From: Echinostoma caproni
Lineage: Eukaryota; Platyhelminthes; Trematoda; Plagiorchiida; Echinostomatidae
Length of the DNA stretch: 38,648 bases
Direction: 5' to 3'
NCBI GenBank assembly: GCA_900618425.1
Contig: UZAN01043956.1
Location: 1-38,648 of the forward strand
Within the stretch, counting starts at the first letter, position 1; each line of letters begins with the position of its first letter. Position numbers and translations under genes: made by a program. The notes under the pieces are model-generated. The model ran no database searches, was not told the origin of the DNA, and was given only the letters and a program-made list of their open reading frames with translations. Below, in pieces: positions 8,794 through 22,700 of this stretch.

Positions 8794-11700
8794 GCAATTA
8801 GTTTGCAGTGATTTCTTCTGTGCACACAACAGCGGTGGGGTTTGAGGTCTAGGTGAGCAGCAGGATTTCTGTAAACCGTAGCTGATTGTCATTTTGATTG
8901 TGTAATTTCTTTTGGAATGACAGAATCAGGCCCATTCAATGATATGTCTCGGGAGCCGCAACCAATTTGCTTGCCACGCTTTGTCTTGTGTAATCTGACT
9001 GGGCCAGCTAGTGATAAACACCATTATTGATATGTGTTCGTTAACTTTGTGTAACAAGTATCGTTCCGTACCACGCGCCAACGTAAATGCAAGTGGACTG
9101 ATAGACAGTGTATATAAAGCATCAAGATCAACCGGGCTAAACAGATAAGAATGAAACTTGAAACAGCATTTTGTTGTATTATTCGCGATGAAGATCTTCC
9201 AAGCATCTTTGGATAAGAGCAGGCTTTAGGCATATGATAACTTTGAGAGAGATAGAAATATGGTCATTTACTTCATTTGCATCTCCTTTAACTGGAGGAA
9301 TCGAGGGAATAAAACCCGAGTTGTATTATAGCAGATCGTCAAAGGCAAACATGGTAACAGTCTAGGTGTCCAATGTCGGAAAACTCTAATCGGTTCTATT
9401 TGAATGAAAACATAGAAAGCAAAATGAATCACCGGAACGGTTGATTGCATCTAATTTGGCGATGTCGCCTCCTCAATCAATAACTGCCTATACCAACCAA
9501 TACGCATACACTGACCGACACGAAGGGATTAAATCGAAACATGTTCAACCTCGAGTATGAAAACTAAGGCAAGAAAAAAAGTCACTAGTGTTCATCCACG
9601 CGCACAACTGCCTATGGTAAACCTATCCGTGATTGGCGCAACATCACCACCAAACTATTTCAGTTGGAAACACAAAAGTACTCTTTTTTATTGATCCATC
9701 ACAAGTTTTTCATATATGTTAGCTCTCGTTGATCTCCCAAACATGAGGCTGCAATACATTTCCGTCTGTTCTCGTTCAGTAAGTGCAAATTCTATGAATT
9801 TGTGTGGTTCAAAGAATTTGCGGATAAGAGTACTCTTTGTCCTAGTGGAGGGAGGCCAACAGGGGAAGGAAAATGCAATTGGAATGTGTGAGTGTGCGGT
9901 GTATCATCTGAACGATCGACAATTTATTTGAGTATGCTTTCTTGCGTCATACATATCAGACTATGGTCTTCCTCTCAGTGTTCCGGTTTGTGCAATTGAC
10001 ACACAGTGTTTTGTATGCCATTAGCACCAAATCATCCAGAAATATCTTTTATTAAATGCAATACCCAAGGCTTAGATGAGTTATTCATGTAAATGGATGA
10101 TATAAATTTCCGAACGGCTGAAGCCACGAAAAAATAAGGACATGCCCTATGCATATACAGACTGATAAGAGCATGTTCTGTTTGACCACGCGTGCACTGC
10201 TGGTCACACCAAAAGCAACAGTTTGTTTCTTTCTATGGACTGCAGACTCCGACATTTAAGTGCGCGTTCAGCGGGTGGTATTCGGTATAGGCCTTCATAA
10301 GGTCAACTGCGCGGTGAATGTGATACAGTATTCCTTGCTTTGTTGCACAGATTGATAATACTTTTAATAATAATAAGGATAGCAATAATCTTTTACTTAT
10401 TTCCTACTGGATAATCTGATACATTGAACGTTTAGGAACACAGGTTGCAATCGATGAGAGATTGGCCGAGGCAATACAGACGTGGGAATATGCTCGGCGA
10501 TAGTGGTGAAATCTGAACACGACTTACGAGCATTTGTGAACAGGCAGTGCGTACTATTGAATTGGTGCAGCTGAATTGCAAAAGGTTTCAACAGTCTCTT
10601 GTGTTCCTTCAAAATCATAACCTGTTTTGCACCAGTCAAACGCAAGAGCCAATGCATTTTTAATTGAGTACTATACGTTTTCACAATCTAAACGTGGCTT
10701 AGCGATCCTCTTTTGTCTTCCCGTGTAATTATCTTGGTGTGTGTTATCAATATCAAATTACTTCCTATATATAGCAGATTTTTTCAGATTCTGTATCCTG
10801 ATCAAATTCTGATATCTGAATGCGTTTTAAAACCGGCAGTTTGTTCCATGCATGGCAAATTTAGTTTACTTCCTTAGGTGATATTGCATGATGCACACAT
10901 ACACTCAGTGACACGTAGTAAATCACTCTGTTCCATCAATTTGCTCGCAAGAATTAATCCCACATGCATGCATATTTATTTCAGACAAGCTCAGGAAAAA
11001 CGACAATCCAAATCATTTCGATTAGATAAACATGAACGACAACCTCTAAGTTGTTGACAACCGAATTTGAGAAGAGATTCGTCCATAATTTTTCATTTTA
11101 ACGGATACTTTGCCCCATGAACTCGTATAGAAAAGCACTGATAGTCACAGTCATCCCCGCTAATTCACACAGGTCCCTTAGAGGCTCTCTGCTAGTCACC
11201 ATATCAATGTTGCTCTGCCCAATGTTTTCAGTTGTGACGCAATAAAATACGTTTTGCGCTACAGTGATCATCTATCCAACCAACAGAACAGAACTCTCAC
11301 TCGCTGAATCAAAGTGGTTCCATGTTAACCCCAGGCACGGAGTTCATTCATACGGTAGACACTGGGCACCATAGGAATCCAAGTGAAACATTCAGAATGA
11401 TGCTGTCTAGATATGATCCAATTATTTTCGAATGCGTATAAACCATAGATCATATATCATTAATATATGTCACCGTCTCTATTGGATATTTTAAAAGTAA
11501 ACTACGATGTCAAGAGATTTTCGTTCAAGCTCTTAATTTCTTCTGGGTTTGGGGACATCACCACAGCTCGCCTGCGATCGCAGACAATAATACCAACTTA
11601 TTAGGTTTAAGTCACACAGTCGTTGTGATGCGACTGTAAATCCTGGTAGCATAGAACAGATAATGTGATATGCTGTCACATACCATTCAGGTAATCTGAC

Positions 11701-12531
11701 CTTAGTCTCCTAGTGACCGAGGTTTTATCTTCACTGTAAAATGCCAACAGTATCATTATGAAATAGTTCAAAGATTGATTCTCACCGAACAGTGATCTAG
11801 ATTCTGAAAACATTCACATCATTGAACTCTGGATGCACACTTTTGTCACAGACTTATAGCTCAGAGTCTGTCGGAGTGGCATACATAACAAGTGGCAATC
11901 ACCGCAAAACAGGTCTTGTGCTTCCAGGTGTATTTTTTCCAGTCATTCACATTTATTTGTTCCACATGTTGTTTACTAACGTGCGTATGAGTTACGTTTA
12001 ATAACGCCGTACACGTTTGGTAGAGCACACCACCCGAAAAAGATCACAGATAAGTACCTCCAACCGTCTAGTACTGCAAGCATGGTTCGTAAAGTTCAAC
12101 GAGATACAATCTCCCAACCTGATTTTCGTGTGAGCCACTCAACTGACCTTGATTGGTATTCCCGATCCATACTCATCATGTCAGTTCATCTCCATTCACG
12201 TGTTGTGGGAGGAGCAAGCAAACCCTATTTCCATAATTTCGGTTCCAATTGAAAGTAAAAGAGCGATAAGTTATTTCTCAAGCTATTAGTATGCAACAAA
12301 TTGGGCTTCCCTCTTTTGGGTCTCAAAATTATAGGGAAAAGCAAAAGCTATGGCTTCCATATAGCTTTCATGATGTAGCAAAAATTAAATCGGTAAACAT
12401 CACCGTCATTCTGGCAGTTGTCCACCTTTAGTGACAAGTGAAACGCCAAACAATGATTCATGTTTATCTGCAGTGAAATCCTTTATTAGTTTATTCATAC
12501 GTAAAGTAAAAATGCGCTTCTCCCGATTCAG
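8794..12531. other. Non-coding, weak exon-like spots only
   Basis: A short exon-like spot at 9723-9778 has a GTAAGT donor and open phase but only 18 codons. A 42-codon ATG frame at 11117-11245 ends inside an AATAAA. A perfect ATGCATGCAT palindrome lies at 10964-10973. No recognised gene or RNA. Confidence 0.35.
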
Positions 12532-12630
12532 GGTGTATATGAAGAGGAGGATAGGTTGCACAACTGTGGTCTGAATCTGCGACGGCCAGTGAAGCTAACC
12601 AGGATGACGGACTATCATAAAAGGCTGTGA
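12532..12630 (+). CDS. Candidate last exon with poly(A) signal, unrecognised C-terminus
   Basis: The acceptor CTTCTCCCGATTCAG (AG at 12530-12531) is pyrimidine-rich and is followed in phase 0 by 32 codons and a TGA at 12628-12630. AATAAA occurs at 12723-12728, about 95 bases downstream, giving a compact 3' UTR. The translation begins GVYEEEDRLHNCG and ends KLTRMTDYHKRL: charged, acidic then basic, like a soluble C-terminal tail. The two alternative frames stop within about 14 codons or sooner. No family was recognised and no upstream partner exon was found with confidence. The exon is short, so chance cannot be excluded. Confidence 0.28.
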   Translation, partial: GVYEEEDRLHNCGLNLRRPVKLTRMTDYHKRL

Positions 12631-12722
12631 CTCCAGTCTGACATACTTGAGCGATGCTAACAAGAAACAAAACTGACTAGTATTCGGCACTATCTCGCTC
12701 CTTTTCAACTTCTGTCACCCGC

Positions 12723-12728
12723 AATAAA
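12723..12728 (+). terminator. AATAAA poly(A) signal
   Basis: Canonical hexamer about 95 bases after the TGA of the candidate exon 12532-12630; meaningful only if that exon is real. Confidence 0.25.
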
Positions 12729-13171
12729 TTTAAACCATTATGCACTCGTACCACTATTTTTCACAAATCCGTTGCACCTTATCTTGCACGTTTGTTGGTT
12801 TCCGGGGAACGCATATCAAACGAACTTATGCACAGTCTGATGTAAATTTTCACGCTGAAAATTTCTTCATTTGTTATACGTTCTCAGTTTTCTCTTCATT
12901 ATCATCTAAGTAACTATTTGTCATATCTTTAAACTTATTTTTAATAGTGTGTATGCTGAAGCAAAGGAGATAACATCCTTTTCACTGAGAATTCTGTCCG
13001 CATTGTACGAATAAAGTACACTCTTGACTTGAAATAGGATTGGGGCCATGGTTTTATGGAGGCTTCAGGTTGCTCTGTTTTCCACCACTAGTTTCAATTC
13101 GTAATTCAATAGTATAAGATAATTCGAGTAAGTCATGTTTCTATCAGTAAGAGACAACGGATGCAGTTTAG

Positions 13172-13555
13172 CGAATCCTCACACCGCAACAGAGCGCCCA
13201 CCACAGTGCAGTGCTACTCAATCCGTTTGTGAACATCTTCCTCGTCGGTCTCCAGTTGCTCACCGTTTTATTTATCAGTCGAAGCAGAAAACTTGGTTCA
13301 TCGCCTAAAACGTCACAAACTGAATCTAGTGTTTTGCACAAAAATCAGACTGTTTACGTTTCTCTCGTTGATCCTCGGGGATGGGGAGCACAATTCCCAG
13401 CGATCAGATGAATGTGTGCGTGATTTGCTTTTGGCGGTGTGCAGTTCTCCTTTTTCATCAACAGTGTACATTTGATCGTATTTCCAGTATATCAAGCTCG
13501 TTTTGAATCCAAAGACAAAGCTCCACAGTGAATGGCCATCAAGGAGTGCGTTGTA
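13172..13555. CDS. Coding-like region open in three frames, strand unresolved
   Basis: Three overlapping frames of about 80 codons share this GC-balanced stretch. On +, 13172-13411 follows an AG and encodes a hydrophobic segment (NPFVNIFLVGLQLLTVLFI) then basic SRSRK and a Ser/Thr-rich tail, like a single-pass membrane protein end. On +, 13233-13475 in the next frame can start after either of two good acceptors (AG at 13254-13255 and 13277-13278) and contains VEAENLVHRLKRHKLNLVF. On -, 13313-13555 contains IYWKYDQMYTVDEKGELHTA, the most charged and protein-like of the three, but with poor acceptors. At most one or two can be real. No nearby poly(A) signal or strong donor decides between them, and no family was recognised. 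Confidence 0.25.
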
Positions 13556-13557
13556 TT

Positions 13558-16505
13558 ACCTATGTAGAATGGTTACTAGTACAACAGAGTTCGGGGAGAT
13601 GTTATCCTCATATATCGAATACCGTATCAACCTGACCACTTTAGGCTAATGCCCCTGTCAGGAGTTACATGTTACATCTAACGAGTTACAAAGAGCCAGC
13701 TGTATGATCGGTGTTAGTCCTTTGGCAACAGATAATTGGCTGTCTGCAACCCTCTTCTGTCCCAATATGTTTTTACTGTTGTCGTTGATCAGCTTAGTTT
13801 GAGTTGACTTGAAGTTTAGGCTTGGTAACTGAGTGATACACCTTATTTTCTGACATTTCCTAATTAACGGGGTTACTGTTTGCTTTACTTGTCCTATTGC
13901 CCAAACCCATTATTGAGCAACTCGATAGAGTAGGACAAAGCTCTAGATTTGTAAATTTTTCCACGGTGAATTTCGACTGCTTTCTGTTCACATACGTATT
14001 ACTCAAAATCGTTCATTTATTCGGTTTCATGGTGTGACAGTTGGAAAAATTTTCCAATCAGTACCCATTTTCCCTTAAGCAACAACAGTAAAAACATTTT
14101 CCAAGCAGCGGCCTAATGGAAAAATTGATTCAGCATTTAGTCTGAGAAGAATGAGTGAGTTTACGTGTTTTTTTGAAATATATACCTGATGGTTATTTAA
14201 CTCTTACAATTGCACCTCTCGAGTTTGCACGGCAGTTGCGCCACTCAGTTGGCGTACGCACAAATGCATACAAACAGGAGTGTTTATCATAAGGTAATCA
14301 TGGGCAAAGAAATGAGATTTGCTTATTAGGATGATTTATTCACATCGCCGGTCGGAAAGTAGATGAGATAAATATAGCTGCCGTGCAAGCAACTGTCGAC
14401 AGTGAGTGGGCACCGGGGTTAAGAGAATCGTCTAACGCAAATAAATGCCTTTAATGTAATTGATCACTCTGGTTGTGACAGAACAATGACCAAATGGCCA
14501 CATTCTGTAATGCCTGAATCAGATCGATTCCCGTTGGTAAACTTGTGACTTCTTAAAGTCACAATGTGGCTAAGTTTGGAGCTTTTGAAAAGAACACAGT
14601 TTACTAACTGACCAAAATACCCCCACCTCTCTCTCTCTACGAAATCGACACACGCTCAGAGAATACATATTCAGTCGAATAATGTAGAAGTAATGTACGC
14701 TTTAGCTTCTAGTTAAAGAATCATTAAACCCCTCAAAATGCAACAAAACTGGAGACATTGAGTACCCCTTTAAGCCATAACACCGTGTAACTCCAGCAGA
14801 CAACTAAATTCTTGTTTTAATCGATGTACGTAGCGTTTGATGGGGAGTGGAAGAATAATGAATTTAAAGCGATTTTTATTCCCCTATATACCTTTTAAAT
14901 CTGATAATGCTTTTAAGCTTACAAAGGAGGTTCTAATTTACTTCTTGATTTTAAGTTCTAGCCATTTTTCTCTTTTTTATTCAAAGCAGTATCGTTGATA
15001 TCAATTTTGTTTAGCCGACTAAAGCTTAGGTTCAAGAAAAAATAATAAGCTGTTGAACTAAATAAGGAAGACAATTTAACCGACCGATAGCCGCTGATCA
15101 TAATACATAAAAAGTCAATCCCTGAAACATTCAGCGATGTCAAATGGGACTTTGAACGTCCCCGGTTGGTACTTTTGAAATGCCAAGGTGAAAATGACAA
15201 CGCGCAGGGGTACAAATTAGCTTTCGTATCAGCTTGAATAAACCAATCCGAATAAAAACGTTTTATCAGTTTATTGGGTTATTATATGCAAACAACGGTT
15301 ACGTAAATCCGGTGGATTGTAATCGAGTGTAGGTTAGGGGCCTTGGTTTGTTGCAGTTACGGGATGGGTACCTGACACACGGTTTGATCTACGTTGCACC
15401 TCTATGCTTCTGTTGCGTATTTATTTGAATACGAGATTTTGTTGTCAGTTCTTTGGTTACCATGTTACGGTGCTGTAATTGTTGTCTTCTACGTTTATAT
15501 CTCTATGGGAATTAAGGAAATAAATGTGAAAGCACGAATAGAGAATGACTCATTCTTGCTGAATATAGTGGTCTTCAGCGCCTCGGCAAATGAAACCCGA
15601 AACGTTTTGCAATCTCTCACAGTCCAGAATAAACGCGTCGACCTCTTAACATAATATTCCTATCCATTAGTACGGGGGCACTCGTTCAAAAAATCCTGAG
15701 CTGCTAACCAGTTATGCAGAGGCCTTCGTCAACTTCGTCATTTTGGGATATTTTAGGCATCTCACGCATTACAGTAAATAAAATGATGGTGCAAATGAGT
15801 GAGAACTACAAAAAATGGATGAAAGCAAATAACTTCTGGTAATCTGGAAAGATAAAGAACGAATACGTACACGCAACTCAGTGATTCTTTGTTATTATGA
15901 TGAAGTCCGTTTATGAATTGTTCGCGCAACATGCACGGAACCCAGTTTGCTTAACGCTCGAAAGTATTAAGAATTTGACGTCCAAATATGATATATTTCA
16001 TAAACACAAAGAGGAATAAACTGCTGTATGTTTATCGTTTATTAGTTAGTGATTATTTTGAAGCTAAGGAAACTTTGGGAAGAAAAGATGTTTAATCTAG
16101 TAAGGGGAAGTATTCAAGTAAGATGAAATAATGCTTGCACAGAAACGGAGCAGCTTTGATGTCAAAAGTATGGTCTGATTCACATCATTGAGCAAACACT
16201 GACTTTTCACTCAATTTAAAAGTATATTACCGCAGATATGTTGGAACCCGTATGAACTGTCGAACAGAAAAAAGACAGAATCCCGTGAAACGACAGAAAA
16301 GGGTGGAAAAGTACCGTAGTGCTCGAAGAGGTCAAGTTCCGACTGTATACAAGAAGGTCAATAAATAACATTCTTCATTGTGCAACAAACCTTGACCAAT
16401 TTTTTCCATCTCTACCGCTTTTGACGTCTCAATACAAAAATATTCGGTCCTCGAGTGTGATCATAATGTCTCACTGGGCACATTGCGTTTTGATCGTTCG
16501 GTGGT
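13558..16505. other. Non-coding, nothing firm
   Basis: Contains a 17-base perfect palindrome at 14041-14057 (TTGGAAAA-A-TTTTCCAA), a short CT run near 14626-14638, and an exon-like spot of 46 bases at 14109-14154 ending at GTGAGT. Open frames at 14958-15215 (-), 15394-15654 (+) and 16319-16513 (+) have no supporting signals. Confidence 0.35.
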
Positions 16506-16707
16506 TTAAATAATGTTGATCAGATTTTCGGGAAGCAATTGAGTTATGCGTCTTTTGGTTTGTGGGCACCAAAGTGACCAATGAGAATTGTTGGCACTGC
16601 ATACGGATGTTTCGTGAAAATTATGATCAGATGCGGGGTAAACGTAGTGTGTTATTTGCACCAACGTATGTGCATCAGTGTCAATTGGGGTATGGATTGT
16701 ACGAAAC
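16506..16707 (-). CDS. Weak candidate last exon, minus strand
   Basis: On the - strand a pyrimidine-containing acceptor (complement of 16708-16709) is followed by one base and then 66 open codons to a TAA at the complement of 16506-16508. The translation includes TIHTPIDTDAHTLVQITHYV and ends LLPENLINII, with His and Asn common. The competing phase-0 frame closes after eight codons. No nearby poly(A) signal on this strand and no recognised family. The + strand is also open just to the left, so this may be chance in a stop-poor stretch. Confidence 0.15.
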
Positions 16708-19700
16708 CTTACCAATTAAAGTGAAGAGAATTGTCCCCTAATTTTATTACCCCCAAATGAATTATTCTGGATTCTCTTGTGCCACCATTTGCGTTAGCTT
16801 CTCGATTGCCGTTCTCTTCCCAGGGGCCGACCATGTGGTCGTTAGTCATATAATGCATAACATTTGCAGCCTAAACGCGCTTTAGCACTCGGTCTCCTCT
16901 ACTGAAGTATGATTGAAAGCTTGAAACGTTTCCTTGCATTTCACATAATGCGTCAAAAAGCTAATTACAAACGGCAGAAGATCGACGTTTACGTGAAACA
17001 GTGGCTAACATTCCCATCTTGCTCATCACTGAATTACCTGTAGATCAATAGCAGTATTTCAAATATATATTGGTGTATTTCAATCCAGAGATCCCAAAAA
17101 GACTAATATTTCAAACGAGACATTCTTTGATGTGGGAAAATCTATTTACTGCGTGTTACCTGTCATTGAATCTACAGTAATAGCTCTCCAATGATTTCAT
17201 CATTGTCAAACACCATTTAAAACGTATGATAAAGAAGAGCGGCATTTGTATATCATATCTCTTTTATCCCATATCTAGTCATATCATTCGCCTACAGAGA
17301 ACAGTTATGGTTGATGGTCTAAAGTCGATGTTTGCTCAAATACCTATTCACAATCCGGCCCCCAACCTGTAAATTCTAATTTTAGGGTTGCTCTTATAGA
17401 AACGTTTTTTTTCCGTTAAGGGATTAAAAACATATCCATCTGCGGGTCAAATAAAGTGCACTATTACCTTGAGTAGTATCGAATAAAAACATGATTGTGT
17501 ATTTTTGATAAAATGTTTATCTCAGTTTTAGAGAGCAAGAAATTTGATCATTTACGACCAAACACCGAATTTCTGAACAACATACGAGGGTGAGGACTAA
17601 AATCTTCCGTTAATTACCTATTAAATCACTTGATATATTAAATAATTAACTAATTTATCACCGAACTGTATATTTGCCTTTGAGCGCATATGTTGCTCTG
17701 AGGTAGGTAACATGAGTGTCCCAGTCCGAAGGCGAATATGGGGTGCAAATTTGAAATAAAGGATTAATGTCAAGCGAGGAATGGTCATGCACATGTTTGG
17801 ACATTGTGTCGCACTCGATGCGATGCCAGTCTACTTTGAATGCAATGGTTGTTGATGTCTCTGTGAACCGCTTGATTCACACATGCTTTTTCAACATTTT
17901 TTCGCAGACTGTTTGTGAACCTCCTGCTCGAACACCTTTCAGTTTTGCTGTTGACAGTTACAGCCCACACCAGACTTTATAATCATGTGTTGGTATTCAG
18001 GTAACAGTCCACTGCATACCTTATTTGAAGTTGTTCCACTAAAAATTGCAATACTTCTGTGCGTTTGGTGCGTTTCGGCAACCAATTCTGTTTTATCATT
18101 CTGCCAACCCACCCTTTTGCATGCTATGACTTTAACTACGTTTTTGTCTCAAGTAAATTCAAGTGGAAATAATCAACTTGTTGCTGTCATCATTAGCTTA
18201 CAAATATTTTTATACAAACTCTATAGCTAATCACATAATTGTATGCGGTAGAACCAGAGTTAATTAAACCGCCAATGAATAAAATTTATGTGAGAGACCA
18301 AATTCACGAAATATCTGAAACCATGTTTCGTACTCGCAGTGTTGACGAGAGTGCAGCTAGCCTAGTTTAGGCTCGGTTTGTCGAGCCTTAGATGGTCAAT
18401 AAAGATTGCCCGAAACCTAGTGCAAACCAATTCAAAAATGTTTCATCCATTTTGCTTTATTGGTTATTAAGGATTATTTGGTCATTAAATTCAAGACCAG
18501 TACATTTTTTTCCGTGATGCGTATTCTTACATCTGAGGTGATTGCCAGGAAAATATGGCGTTTATAATTGATGTCCACATAAAAAGCACGCTTTACATGA
18601 AATAACATTAACAATTTCTTTTTAAATAGTCCACAGTATTTTGTGAGAATAATACGGCAATACATGTTGAACATGGATGAAACTTACACCAAGATGATTT
18701 TTCAGAGCATGTGCTTGCAGATCGAAAGGTACCAATAATCCGGTTAGAAGCAGCGATGGCCTCAGTTTTGCATAGCAATCTGCGGATTAGTCTGGAGTTA
18801 AAAAGTTTTTTCATTAACGACAACCGAAACACATAATCTAGGTGTTGTTTTACCGATCCGGAAAGATTGATTTGACTGGATTTTGATATGATCCAACTTG
18901 GTTTCAATTAGATATCGATCAACGAATCGGAACGAACCAAAACGAGGCAGTGCGGTTTGTCGCCCCGGGACTGTTCGCCATTTATCGTATTGCTTCTGTC
19001 ACGGTTAGTCCAGGCGAGAAAGGGATGAGAGCTCATTTGGTAAATGGACAATCATCACTAGAACACGGGGTTTCTTTTCTCGTGATTGGGTTTTCATTTC
19101 AACTTGTATCTGCCGCAAATCTTAATTGACTGCGGAACTGACCGAGGACACCAGCATTTTCGTTTTTAAATAAAATGTAATTTGTAAATAGAATAGAAAT
19201 AAATACAGTAAAGTATCAACAAAAAAACTGTTCAGTTGATTACCTACCATGGGCAAATTCGAGTATGTGGGGATAAATTTTCCAGATCTATTGACGATTG
19301 AAGATGGGACTGATTGAGGTATGCATATGTCCGTGAAGTGATCTTTGTAGTTAACATTTTACTAATGTGGAGATAGATAATGTTCACCAGTATTCAAACG
19401 GAGAGGCTAATACTAACTCTGAATGTCCGCCTTATAGCTATCGGGATTCAAAGCCATCAAAAACACTCGCCGTTAACTTAATCTCTAAGGACTCTCTCCA
19501 CAATCTCAAGTTGAATCCAGATAAAACGGAGTCATTCATTACCGTATTTAAGCCTTTGCCATATTACTTATGAAATATTTGATTTTTGTTATTGACTTCG
19601 TGTTTTCAGCAAAACATTACATTGAAGAGGCTCATCAAATAACCACTTAATTCTTCACTCTGGAGGCTGTGCGCAAAACGTGATACACTCAGGTTTGGAG

Positions 19701-22700
19701 TGAATTATTTAGGGTTTATTGATTCCAAATCAAGATCACGTGCGTGACAGTTGAAATCCTCACTGAGCTTTGACATTGAATCTTAAGCTCATCTATTCCT
19801 AAAATATTGCACGGACGTTCGCATTTTGTTTGTCAGAACCAGTTGCACCGGCGCATTTTGCTTGTTAATTTGAGCTTGTTTTATTAGTTGCATGGTTGTT
19901 TGACATATTATACTTGCTTCACACGAACAAGGTATGACCGCTTTTTGATGTACGCAGATTACGTAGCGGTTAAAGAATCATGAGCTTGTATTGATTCACT
20001 GATAACTGGACCGTTCGAGAATGTAACAGCTACTTTGAGGTGGCTCTAAAGCTGACGGCAACAGAGTAATGGAGTAACGGCTGAATGCCCGACCTTCCGG
20101 GTAATAGTACTTTTTAATAATGGAATCACTAGATCTTAGCAGTATTGGTGCAACTTGGTCTAATTAAACGGTCTGAGAGGACATCAACAACAGGTCATTG
20201 AATAGGTTTTACATGAGGTGGTTTTTTTTATTAAATAACAAATTAAAATAAAAAATTGACTTACGACGAGTTGTAAAATTTGATAAATTAGGTAACTATA
20301 GCAGTAAAATAAAGATAAACAGAAAACATGAAATGAATCATGGTGAACAGCGATCGTTGGATTGTATGAATCAAGTGAGGGTTAATTTTCGACAGATATA
20401 AAATATGATTGAAGAACGCATATATTGTTCAAGGGTAAGATGATGAATAGTATTGAGGTTAAATTAAACGCCGAAGACCACACGGTTCTAATTCCAATGT
20501 TTTATTAGAACACGTCACCAAGAATGGCCAAAACTATGCAAATTAGGAATAATTTCGTAGGTTGCAGAAATAACGTGGAACTACAGCACTTTCATCTAAG
20601 TTTGTCGTAATTCAATAGTTTACACAACCGTTGAAAAGACAGAAAAAGACAACGCGAAATAAACAAACTTTGGAAACTGTTGTGGTTGACTAGTGCAGGA
20701 CGTGTGTATGAACTCTTTTACTGACGCAGGTGAATCACAAATTACTAGTTGTAAGTCTTTCATTGGTGGTGATTCTATCTTAAATATTTATCCTACACTT
20801 ATTGCATTGAAAAATATATTATTACCGGTATCATTATTTTATTACGAATTTTATCTACAAGCTGTAAAGACAATTGAACTTCATGTTGTAATCTCTCGGA
20901 CAAATTAGAGAAGATAATTTCATAAAATGCTCACAAAGTATTTGTTTGTGACTACGAGTGGTCCTTTACATCGCGTGCCAGATATGCAGTTTTGTGAAAA
21001 TAAGCACCTAAAATATCAAAAAGTAACTTCTGTCAGTTATGAATATGAAGTGACTGTCCTACAAACTCATTCATCAAGCATAATCCGGAGTCTATCAAGT
21101 GAACCGTACAACCGGGAATCGTTAGCCTCGAGTTTCATTAGAGCTCATTAGTGGTGCGTATTCATAGACTCGTCCGGGTATGAACTCCGACCAATCCCCT
21201 GGAATCCGTGGTCGTTGCCTTCATGATAACCACCTCCTGCCAGGCAAGCTGACGAAAGTTGCTAATTGATATTTCTTTTGTATGACATATTCATAGATAG
21301 TCATTTATTTTGACCCAACAGTAAAAACAGAGACACAGCATGCTATCTGTAATCAACAACAATGATATCATACCACTCATTGCAGAAAACTGTGCACTAA
21401 AAGTAAATTTATTCAGTTACTCAACTCGTGACCTAAAAGAAACGAATTTCGACCATATATCAAACTCATGAAACCGTGTAATCAAATAGACCACCTTCAA
21501 TTTACGTAGGTTGTTTGCTGTCATATGTCATGTGCAACATTCAATTAATTTGTCCTCAAGAGTTGCTTCTTAAAAACCACCTCAGTTGTATTTCATACGA
21601 CAGAGCTTTTCATTCCTGGTGACCAGGTATCGGTGTAAACGGTAGAATAGCGTGTATCCCAAAATTCTTTATCAATACTCATTCCCAATCGAGTGATCTT
21701 GATCTTGAACCGATGTCCTACATTGAAGCACTGAAGGTGTCACCCTGACTGACGTTTGCAAATATATCACCAAGCTCGGTGAAAAGATGAAAATGAATTT
21801 AATGCACCCGAGCGAGGAGAACCGATTTCCAGTACTTTTTTATTTAGCTATATATTGAGGACATCACGGCAGGAAACAATTACCACCACAACCATTTCTG
21901 TTAAAAGAATGTTCTATGAGAGTAGTGAAGGATTTGTTTTGACTATATGGTGAATTCGTCGTGCAATGGAAGCATGGGGTGAAAATCAAAAAAGTACTGG
22001 ACAGATGTTCTAACCTGTTTGAGTCTCTTTTTTTACCACGTCATGACCAAATGATATTTGAGTCTCATCAGCAGTGAGGATCCATCGATCCAATTGAGGA
22101 GTTATCACATGAATCCTTAGGTAGAACACAAACTTACTACCCACTTCACCACTGGAACACTGATCATAATGTTTTACTTTGGTCTTTGCTACAGCAAACG
22201 CATTCACTTGAGGACAGGTATCACGTTCGTGAAATTGATCTTTAGTCGTTTACGTTCATTTAGTGGTATGACACTCACATTTTCGACGGGCTTTGAATTT
22301 AAGATAATTTTCGTCGAAAGAATAACCTGGAAAAACCGATTACTTCGAGCAGCAAGTTTTCTTTTTCAAACATTATTTCCGGCATTAAACAAGTTTGTTC
22401 ATAGAGCTCAACTGTAAAATCGGTTCTTTCAGGTTAATGTGCGTAGATGGTTGCTGATCTAAAGGATTTTAATTATTCTTAGAATAAATGCGGTTAATTA
22501 AACGTGATACTTTGTGGTAGAGCGAGCCTGTCTAGGTGACAAAACTGAAGTTATACCTGTAACTGATAACAATATTGGTGAACGAGTTATCGGCAGCAAC
22601 ATTGGAAACCTCACGGAGATTGATAGTTAGTCGATGAGTATCCTTTGCACTAGGATCACACAAACCGATTCTCATTGTATGGTAAACACCACCTTAGGTG

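Noticed and set aside
9723..9778. 56-base exon-like spot ending at GTAAGT
   Set aside because: Only 18 codons; consensus donors are expected many times by chance in 38 kb.
11117..11245. 42-codon ATG frame with two hydrophobic stretches whose stop overlaps AATAAA
   Set aside because: Too short, poor start context, and no promoter or homology evidence.
14109..14154. 46-base exon-like spot ending at GTGAGT
   Set aside because: Fifteen codons and a mediocre acceptor; not distinguishable from chance.
22040..22100. Hammerhead ribozyme core (CTGATGAG on the - strand)
   Set aside because: The downstream GAAA core and pairing stems are absent.
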